Below, piece by piece: positions 43,724 to 50,191 of a stretch of 64,000 nt of DNA. Each line of letters starts with the position of its first letter. Position 1 is the stretch's first letter. This stretch comes from Leptolyngbya sp. Heron Island J (lineage in GTDB: Bacteria; Cyanobacteriota; Cyanobacteriia; Phormidesmidales; Phormidesmidaceae): assembly GCF_000482245.1 (NCBI RefSeq), contig NZ_AWNH01000008.1:62001-126000 (forward strand), written 5' to 3'. Position numbers and translations under genes: made by a program. The notes below the pieces were generated by a model. The model was not told where the DNA came from. It worked only from the letters and a program-made list of their open reading frames with translations, and did no database searches.

Positions 43724-45469
43724 ATGGCTCGACTCGATTACTTTGCCCCAGGTGTATATGTAGAAGAAATCCCCAGCGGTAGCCGGGCGATTCAAGGCGT
43801 AAGTTTGAGTGTGGCCGGTTTTGTCGGATTTACAGAAGATATACGCGGGGATGCTGAGATTTTTCAGCCGCAGCTAATCACCAGTTGGAGTCAGTATTTA
43901 GACAGTTTTGCCAAACTCGGGTCCGATGGCTTTACCGATTTTGGTGCTTATTTACCCTTTGCTGTTAAGGGTTGGTTTGATAATGGTGGCGGTCGCTGCT
44001 GGGTGATTAGCCTCGGCACTCAGCTGCCTCTGGCGAATACCGCCCCTGAAGAAGATACCGACAACATTCCATTACCCGCTACACCTATTCTCACCTCAGG
44101 CCGCAAAAAGTCCCTGGAATTTACAGTCAAGCCCGAACGTGAAGATGAAGGTCGTGTCCGGGTCTTTATTGAACCGGATGACCCCCAACCTTCAGATGAT
44201 CCTGATGATGAGCCGTTTAACAGCGGCGAATTTTTTAGGGTGAAAGTGCTGGCGGGCAACGGCGATGAGAAAACATTTCGTCACTTAACCATGCAAAACC
44301 CGGAGGGCGTCGCTGAAGAAGATCGCTCTGCGGGGATGTATATTATGCACGCCCGGTCTGAACCTGAAACTGCTGACGACGAGGGCGTGCTGCTGCAGGA
44401 GTATATTGATATTACTATCGACCCAGAACCGGCATTACCCCTGGCCAAACGTCCTAGCAACGGGGTATTCGACATTAAACCCCGGCGGGTGCCCTATCGC
44501 ACCAAACGCTGGTATAAAGAACTGGCAGGCAACAGAAAACGTCGCACGGGTATTCAAGGTCTGTTTGAGATTGATGAAATTGCCATGGTGGCTTGCCCGG
44601 ACCTGATGCTGGTTTACCAAAAAGGTTTGATGGGGCTGCCGGAAGTGCATGGCATTATGGAAACCATGTTACAAAGCTGTGAGACAGCTGCACCGGGACC
44701 GGCTTACCGGATGGCGGTGCTTGATCCACCGCCGGTGAAGCCGCGTAAAAGTGCCATGCCGGTGAAGCCACAACAACAAACTCCCCAGGATGTGGAATCT
44801 TGGCTGATGGACCACTTTGGCCGCCGTAGCCAGTTTGGGGCGCTCTACTATCCTTGGATTCAGGTGCCCAACCCCAAGGATTCGGGTAAGCCGATTTCTG
44901 TTCCTCCCTGTGGCCACATGATGGGGCTATGGTGTCGCACTGATGAGTCTCGTGGTATCCATAAGGCTCCAGCTAATGATATTCCGCGCGGCGTGGTTGG
45001 TCTCGCCTATGATACAAATTTCCGTGAACAGGAGTTGTTAAACCCGAAGGGGATTAACTGTATTCGTAAGTTTCGCAACCGTGGCACCCTGGTATGGGGT
45101 GCTCGCACTCTGGCCCAGCTGGATGATACAGATTGGCGCTATGTTAGTGTGCGCCGGCTGATGAGCTATATTGCTAAATCCATTGAAGAGGGTACCCAGT
45201 GGGCGGTATTTGAACCCAACGATGAGGATCTGTGGGCTAGGGTGACTCGCACCGTGAGAAACTTTTTGGAGCGGATCTGGCGACAGGGGGCGCTGTTTGG
45301 TAGTACACCGGAAGAAGCGTTTTATGTAAAGTGCGATCGCGAACTCAACACTCCAGAGACCATGAAGCTGGGCATGTTGTTTATCGAAATTGGCGTCTGC
45401 CCGGTGAGACCTGCTGAATTTGTTATCTTCCGAATTCGTCAATGGGACCCTTCACAGGATGAAGCATAA
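43724..45469 (+). CDS. Contractile injection system sheath protein (Afp2-4-like)
   Basis: 581 residues of the phage-tail-sheath family. It starts ARLDYFAPGVYVEEIPSGSRAIQGVSLSVAGFVGFT, the usual eCIS sheath opening. The C-terminal domain has IHKAPAN, LNPKGINCIRKFRNRGTLVWGARTL, RYVSVRRLMSYIAKSIEEGTQW, EPNDEDLWARV and ENPxx-like closing strands (GVCPVRPAEFVIFRI). The middle ~280 residues are a variable, acidic insertion facing the outside of the sheath. It polymerises around the tube and contracts. Only one sheath gene is visible, against three in Afp. First gene of the plus-strand locus. Confidence 0.94.
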   Translation: MARLDYFAPGVYVEEIPSGSRAIQGVSLSVAGFVGFTEDIRGDAEIFQPQLITSWSQYLDSFAKLGSDGFTDFGAYLPFAVKGWFDNGGGRCWVISLGTQLPLANTAPEEDTDNIPLPATPILTSGRKKSLEFTVKPEREDEGRVRVFIEPDDPQPSDDPDDEPFNSGEFFRVKVLAGNGDEKTFRHLTMQNPEGVAEEDRSAGMYIMHARSEPETADDEGVLLQEYIDITIDPEPALPLAKRPSNGVFDIKPRRVPYRTKRWYKELAGNRKRRTGIQGLFEIDEIAMVACPDLMLVYQKGLMGLPEVHGIMETMLQSCETAAPGPAYRMAVLDPPPVKPRKSAMPVKPQQQTPQDVESWLMDHFGRRSQFGALYYPWIQVPNPKDSGKPISVPPCGHMMGLWCRTDESRGIHKAPANDIPRGVVGLAYDTNFREQELLNPKGINCIRKFRNRGTLVWGARTLAQLDDTDWRYVSVRRLMSYIAKSIEEGTQWAVFEPNDEDLWARVTRTVRNFLERIWRQGALFGSTPEEAFYVKCDRELNTPETMKLGMLFIEIGVCPVRPAEFVIFRIRQWDPSQDEA

Positions 45470-45513
45470 GAACTGACAGTGTTTTTTTAGCATAAGGAGA
45501 CAAAAAACAACCT

Positions 45514-45972
45514 ATGGCTGAACTATTAACAGCGTGTCGGTTTTATTTTGAAGCTGACGGTGTTGCGGAAAAGTTAGTGTTGGAAGTCGCGGGGCTTTCT
45601 GTTGAGTCTCCGGTGGCTGGAGATGGCGGTGTTCACGGGTCTGGTAAAAGCGGCGTGCGGGTGCGTCAAGCTACACCTACAGTGGAAAAGTTCTCTAATG
45701 TCACCGTCAAGATGGTGGCTACCACCGATGTGGATCTGTATGAATGGTACAAAAACTGCAATACCAACGACGGGGGCTCTTCCGCCTGGGATAGCAATCG
45801 TAAAGCCGCTTCGGTGAGCGCCTATGACCAGGCTGGCAATATGCAAGCCCGCTGGGAACTGGTCAATGCCTATCCCTGTAAATACGAAGGGCCGAGCTTT
45901 ACCGCTGGTGACAGCAATATGGCCAACGAGACCCTGGAGCTGGTCCACGAAGGCATTACCCGCGTGCAATAG
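45514..45972 (+). CDS. Inner tube protein 1 (Afp1/5-like)
   Basis: 152 residues of the phage tube family (T4 gp19-like): LLTACRFYFEADGV, GLSVESPVAG, the beta-hairpin TVEKFSNVTVKMVATTDVDLYEWY, ASVSAYDQAGNMQARWELVNAYPCKYEGPSFTAGDSNMANETLELVHEGI. Tube monomers stack as hexameric rings inside the sheath. It follows the sheath gene by 44 bp with an AAGGAG site before the ATG. It differs clearly from the next tube protein, so the two may make distinct rings (tube versus adaptor). Confidence 0.92.
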   Translation: MAELLTACRFYFEADGVAEKLVLEVAGLSVESPVAGDGGVHGSGKSGVRVRQATPTVEKFSNVTVKMVATTDVDLYEWYKNCNTNDGGSSAWDSNRKAASVSAYDQAGNMQARWELVNAYPCKYEGPSFTAGDSNMANETLELVHEGITRVQ

Positions 45973-46007
45973 GTTTGGATTTAACACAATGACCAGGAGG
46001 CCAGACT

Positions 46008-46505
46008 ATGCCCAGCGTTGATTTTCCATCTGAGCTATTACTGGCCAGTCGGTTTTATTTTGAACTCTCCATTAAGTTAAAAGGAGGTAACGAGACCGTT
46101 GATGCTGTCTTTTTGGAATGTCAAAAATTTCAGAAAGAGCAAAAAAATATCGAGATTGTTGAAGTGGCCAAAGCCCAATGGGCCAATGCCAAAATGGGGC
46201 AGTTGGTCACTACTAAGATCCCCAGTCGTTCCACTATTGAGAATCTGGTACTTAAACGCGGGCTAACAGATTCTCTGGCCCTGTGGCAATGGTTTACAGA
46301 CATTGAATCCGGGAAATGGGACAGCGACCATGTCTCTGCCGGTTCTCTGAATGTCTTTGACCAGGCAGGTACGGTAAAAGCCAAGTTTGACTTTACCGGG
46401 GCCTGGCCCACGCGCTATAGCACCTCAGAGATGAATGCCCAAAGTAATGACATGGCGATTGAGGAATTGGAGTTAGCTGTTGATGGGTTTACGCGGAGTC
46501 AGTAG
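46008..46505 (+). CDS. Inner tube protein 2
   Basis: 165 residues, the same fold as the previous gene: LLLASRFYFELSI, ALECQKFQKEQ-like front, TKIPSRSTIENLVLKRGLTDSLALWQWF, LNVFDQAGTVKAKFDFTGAWPTRYSTSEMNAQSNDMAIEELELAVDGF. The loop EVAKAQWANAKMGQL is absent from tube 1. An AGGAGG site is 7 bp from the ATG. It is the second of three tube-like genes; which one forms the bulk of the tube cannot be settled by eye. Confidence 0.9.
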   Translation: MPSVDFPSELLLASRFYFELSIKLKGGNETVDAVFLECQKFQKEQKNIEIVEVAKAQWANAKMGQLVTTKIPSRSTIENLVLKRGLTDSLALWQWFTDIESGKWDSDHVSAGSLNVFDQAGTVKAKFDFTGAWPTRYSTSEMNAQSNDMAIEELELAVDGFTRSQ

Positions 46506-46767
46506 AGGTGTTTTTATGTTTCAACATAATTTAGAAAAATTAGCAATGAGGCGAACGTTATTCAGGCCCCCAAACCCCCAATTCTGGGGGCTTTAGAAAC
46601 TAATCCCTCAAAAGAACTGTGGGAGAGTATAGATTCAAAGTCCCCCAGGATTGGGGGATTTAGGGGGCCTCCGGGAGATTTGCTATATTCCAAAATAATT
46701 CGCCAGTAGTATCTTACGAAGAGGAGAATATCCCAAAAGCGCCTGTACATTATTTTAGAGAGCCCCA
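46506..46767. repeat. Intergenic copy of the GC-run palindromic repeat
   Basis: 46563-46671 carries a full repeat: left arm CAGGCCCCCAAACCCCC, core GGGGGCTTTAG, right part AAAGTCCCCCAGGATTGGGG and terminal TAGGGGGCCT. It sits inside the locus, directly before the tail-assembly gene. A 26-codon frame from 46516 starts ATGTTTCAA, as does the following gene at 46768; it looks non-functional. Confidence 0.7.
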
Positions 46768-47121
46768 ATGTTTCAAACGGAGTTTGAATTCTCATTACCT
46801 AAAGGCTACTACGATGGCGAGGGGAATCTCCATCGTAAGGGAAAAATGCGGCTGGCTAAGGCGGCGGATGAGATTACACCAATGCGCGACCCCAGGGTCA
46901 AGGCCAACCCGGCCTATGCGACGGTTTTGGTGCTGTCGCGAGTGGTGATTCAGCTGGGGGCTCTGTCGGATATTACTCCCCGGATTATTGAAGATTTATA
47001 CGCGGCAGATTTGAATTATCTCTATACGTTTTACCGCGAGATTAATGATCTGCCGCCCCTAACACCGTCAGCCCAATCCACTAGCCCAGATTCTGGAGAA
47101 GCCGATGGTCAGACTATCTGA
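46768..47121 (+). CDS. Tail-assembly protein (T4 gp-like), first of two paralogues
   Basis: 117 residues. It shares FSLPKGYYDGEGNLHRKGKMRLAKAADEITPMRDP, PAYATVLVLSRVVIQLG and ITPRIIEDLYAADLNYLYTFYREIND with the protein at 60053. This family is the usual small protein after the tube genes in extracellular and cyanobacterial injection systems, probably a chaperone-like assembly factor. The C-terminus here is a low-complexity Ser/Pro tail (PPLTPSAQSTSPDSGEAD) in place of the Cys pair in the paralogue. It overlaps the next gene by 17 bp. Confidence 0.85.
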   Translation: MFQTEFEFSLPKGYYDGEGNLHRKGKMRLAKAADEITPMRDPRVKANPAYATVLVLSRVVIQLGALSDITPRIIEDLYAADLNYLYTFYREINDLPPLTPSAQSTSPDSGEADGQTI

Positions 47122-49561
47122 GTTGGTAAGTCAGATGCGACGACGGATGAGCGAAGGTCAGAACTTTGCTCGCAATCCGTTGCAAATGGTAAAACAGTCG
47201 GTATACAAATATGGCATTCTTCTCTATGGTAAGCTCTCACTGCCGACGGGAAGTAAGGGCAAGGAGACCACGGCTGATTCTCCAGCGGAACTAGAATTGG
47301 GCCATGGGGAGGATAGGAATACCAATGGGGCAGATGCCATAGGTGTTATTAACAATGGTGCGTCTCATGCACCATTTCAAACAACTGACATATCCTCTCT
47401 GAAACCAGAGCCCATCATTCACCAGCAGCCAACCCTATGGCAACCGACCCTACAGCCAGGGGAACGATTACAGGGAGGCTGGTGGGGCGTATACACGATC
47501 AAATCCTGTGTGTATGCCCAAGACTGGATTCGTCGTTATGACGGTCTCCAGGACAATGGCAGTGAGCCGGTTTGGATTTATGAGTATTGCTTGGATGAGG
47601 AGCATTGGTCAGCAGAGGAGATTGACGAGCGTAAGCGTCGCTTTAAGCATTTAATTGATCTAAATTTACGGCTGGGAGAAGGGTCTGATTTTAGAATTGT
47701 TCGTCCTAAGGATGTGATTAAACCAGCGGGTAATCGTGTTTACCTAATTACTCGCCCGGTGCTTCAAAGTCTTACCCTGAATGAGTTTCTAACGCAGCAG
47801 CCCATTCCCTGGACCCGCAGTCAGATAGAGCGTTTTCTCTCCCAAGTTTTGCAGTCTCTGCAATATTTGCAAACCTATCTGGTAAATTGGCCCGGCGATC
47901 GCTGGGAGCAAAAACTATCCCATGGCAATTTATCCGGTGACTGTCTTTGGATTCGGCTGCCAGAGGGCCACACTGAGCTAAATGAACATCCATTTTTTGT
48001 CTACTTGGGTCGCTTTCCCCTCTGGGAACATCTTGTCTGGCCCCACCCCATGGCTGAGCACAATGATCAGATGGGGAGCGTTGATGACGATTTACAGGCA
48101 TTGGCCCATATCACCTTTGACCTGATCCGGGGTTATCCTAGCGATGATGATCCAGCGAATATCAGCCTGTGGCCCGATGATGACAGTATGCGGGTGCTGT
48201 ATCCCTACATACTACAGATCCTAGGCCGTGGCGAAGGATTTAAGTCTATTGACAGTGCGCTTTCGGTGCTCCAAACGCTGCCAGCGAACCAATATCCAGT
48301 GGCGGAGCCGGAAGAGCCACTAGTTGAAGAGTCTCCAGTCGAGTCCTCCTCTTTTCCATCTCTGCTGTTGTGGCTGTTGGGGGGTGGTCTCCTGCTGGGT
48401 CTGATGGTCTGGTTCGCGGCGGTGCTCAAGCCGGAAAGCCGTGAATTTGCCTGTAAACTTCCCTGTCGCCTGGAGGATGTGGAAAGCTTGGGTCGTAATC
48501 AGTCCCTACGATATGGTATTGAACAAGGAAGTTCTTGGGAGAAAGCCTTCTTTAGTACCCTGACGTCTCCGCTCAAAGCGCCTCGACCTGTTTCTCAATT
48601 TGGTGAGATGACCGAGCTGCAGCGTACACTGCAGGAAAGGGATGCTGATTTTCTCCTGGAGAAGGCTAGTAATGTTCGTATCCCTAGGAACTTACTGTTT
48701 GCGTCGCTGCGTACGAATAGTCTGGATACTGCCCTGATTCAAAATTCTCCTGACTTGCCCAGCGACCTGGAAAAACGAACCGTTGGCTATGACGGCATTA
48801 CCATCTTTGTCACCCATAGCAATGCCCAGCGTCAAGATAATATTCCCAATCGGCTGCGGGGACGGATTAGTTTGCAACAGCTGCGTCGAGTGCTGCTGGA
48901 CCCTAATGCGCCGCTGGATGGGGCCAGAGTTGAGATTTACTGGCCTGAGGATGAGGTCACGGTCAATACACTACGGGATATTTTGTTTGAGCGCGACGCC
49001 GACAAATTGATATTTGAGCAACGGTATAACGAAGAACAGCCTTTTGACTCATCATCGCTTGTCTCACAGCAGAGAAACATGTATGAACACATGCTGGATG
49101 ATTTTGAAACTAATGCTCGGGCCGACAATGAGGATATTATTGGCATTGGCTTTAATCGAATTAGTCGGCTTATAGGTCAGTGTTCGGTGTATCCCCTGGC
49201 GCTGGTAGATAAGGGACGTACCCATCATTTGTTTGTGGATGCCCATGGTGCTCCCATTGATCAAACTACGGATCTGTGTGGGGATAAGGGCACCTACTGG
49301 GTGAATGATCGGTTGTTTCAACCATCAGCAGTGACCTATCCCCTCGCCTATGAGATGGCGGTGGTCTATCATCGCCCGGTGGATGTGGACTCGTGCGATC
49401 GCTACACGGAAGGCTGTGCTAAAGGTCAATTGCTGGCGGATAAGCTGCTCACGCCAGAAGGTCAGTATCTACTCAGCGAGGTGGGTCTGGTGCCGGTGTT
49501 ACCCATTTCAGAAATTCGGCAAATGGTGTGGAGTTCGATGGGCCAAGGAGAGACCCCATGA
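47105..49561 (+). CDS. Pseudokinase-TM-periplasmic-binding-protein fusion (candidate membrane anchor)
   Basis: 818 residues and unlike any standard injection-system component I know. Residues ~120-390 resemble a protein kinase fold that has lost catalysis: the catalytic loop reads SHGNLSGDCLW (~272) instead of HRDxKxxN, and no DFG is present (VYLGRFPLW). DDDLQALAHITFDLIRG matches the kinase helix F region. A single hydrophobic helix lies at ~417-441 (LLLWLLGGGLLLGLMVWFAAVL). Residues ~450-818 look like a PstS-type substrate-binding domain (YDGITIFVTHSNAQ, LRGRISLQQLRRVL, PLAYEMAVVY, LLTPEGQYLLSEVGLVPV). Topology would place the kinase part inside and the binding domain in the lumen or periplasm. 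It sits among tube, spike and baseplate genes, so it may anchor the machine or gate it. The fold calls are by eye and need structure prediction. Confidence 0.75.
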   Translation: MVRLSELVSQMRRRMSEGQNFARNPLQMVKQSVYKYGILLYGKLSLPTGSKGKETTADSPAELELGHGEDRNTNGADAIGVINNGASHAPFQTTDISSLKPEPIIHQQPTLWQPTLQPGERLQGGWWGVYTIKSCVYAQDWIRRYDGLQDNGSEPVWIYEYCLDEEHWSAEEIDERKRRFKHLIDLNLRLGEGSDFRIVRPKDVIKPAGNRVYLITRPVLQSLTLNEFLTQQPIPWTRSQIERFLSQVLQSLQYLQTYLVNWPGDRWEQKLSHGNLSGDCLWIRLPEGHTELNEHPFFVYLGRFPLWEHLVWPHPMAEHNDQMGSVDDDLQALAHITFDLIRGYPSDDDPANISLWPDDDSMRVLYPYILQILGRGEGFKSIDSALSVLQTLPANQYPVAEPEEPLVEESPVESSSFPSLLLWLLGGGLLLGLMVWFAAVLKPESREFACKLPCRLEDVESLGRNQSLRYGIEQGSSWEKAFFSTLTSPLKAPRPVSQFGEMTELQRTLQERDADFLLEKASNVRIPRNLLFASLRTNSLDTALIQNSPDLPSDLEKRTVGYDGITIFVTHSNAQRQDNIPNRLRGRISLQQLRRVLLDPNAPLDGARVEIYWPEDEVTVNTLRDILFERDADKLIFEQRYNEEQPFDSSSLVSQQRNMYEHMLDDFETNARADNEDIIGIGFNRISRLIGQCSVYPLALVDKGRTHHLFVDAHGAPIDQTTDLCGDKGTYWVNDRLFQPSAVTYPLAYEMAVVYHRPVDVDSCDRYTEGCAKGQLLADKLLTPEGQYLLSEVGLVPVLPISEIRQMVWSSMGQGETP

Positions 49562-49707
49562 CCCCACAACAGCTTGAAACACTGGCTAGGAAGATACTGC
49601 AGGACCCGGTGCTGATGGGGAAACTATGCGATCGCATTTACTATCTGCTCAATGCCGATAGGCGATTACAGCAAGAGCGTGGAGGCCGCTATGACCGATC
49701 CATTTAA
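49558..49707 (+). CDS. 49-residue injection-system locus protein
   Basis: A short ORF whose ATG overlaps the stop of the previous gene (ATGA) and whose end overlaps the next gene's ATG at 49691 by 17 bp. The product is a helix (ETLARKILQDPVLMGKLCDRIYYLL) followed by a basic tail (RRLQQERGGRYDRS). Tight overlaps on both sides support translation. Small proteins with a CDRxYxLL-type helix occur between tube-like and baseplate genes in cyanobacterial loci, by recollection only. Confidence 0.6.
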   Translation: MTPQQLETLARKILQDPVLMGKLCDRIYYLLNADRRLQQERGGRYDRSI

Positions 49708-50191
49708 CTATGTCACCACCAATCGGTTCTATGTAGAAATCGACAGTGAGATTTCGGCTTCATTTAGCGAATGTTCTGGCATTGGCGTTACCCTCAAAAC
49801 CCAGTCAATTGTTGAAGGTGGCGTCAATGGCCAGCAGCGATTTTTTATCGACAATCCAGAATTTTCCAATGTTGTCCTCAAGCGAGGCATTACCAATAGT
49901 GTCGACTTTTGGACATGGATCAAAGCCGTCCTCAACAACCAATCCAAACAGCGACGCAACGTCAGCATTTTGTTATTTAACCAGGCCGGAGACACTATGC
50001 AAGCCTGGACCCTGGTTGGGGCCATCCCCGTCGGCTGGAAAGCCGATGCCCTCCAGGCCAGTGCCGACAGTGTTGCCTTAGAAGAACTGACCCTGGCATA
50101 CGAAGGCTTAAAAATTGAAAAAGAAGGCGGCAGCGACACCACCAAACACGACAAGCGGGGTGATACAGGCTACTTCGCGGGGGATAATTGA
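49691..50191 (+). CDS. Tube-like phage tail protein (Afp5-type)
   Basis: 166 residues from the ATG at 49691, which has a GGAGG site just upstream; the longer frame from 49652 is unlikely. It shows the tube family pattern: NYVTTNRFYVEIDSEISASFSECSGIGV, VNGQQRFFIDNPEFSNVVLKRGITNSVDFWTWI, LLFNQAGDTMQAWTLVGAIPVGWKADALQASADSVALEELTLAYEGL. A short polar tail ends it (EKEGGSDTTKHDKRGDTGYF). In eCIS this gene normally caps the tube base and contacts the CIS-tube/LysM protein two genes downstream. Confidence 0.9.
   Translation: MTDPFNYVTTNRFYVEIDSEISASFSECSGIGVTLKTQSIVEGGVNGQQRFFIDNPEFSNVVLKRGITNSVDFWTWIKAVLNNQSKQRRNVSILLFNQAGDTMQAWTLVGAIPVGWKADALQASADSVALEELTLAYEGLKIEKEGGSDTTKHDKRGDTGYFAGDN

Noticed and set aside
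46562-46795. Minus-strand 77-residue frame
   Set aside because: It is a translation of the palindromic repeat and has no gene-like features.
49652-49690. Upstream start of the third tube-like protein
   Set aside because: The GGAGG site and the family start both support the ATG at 49691.
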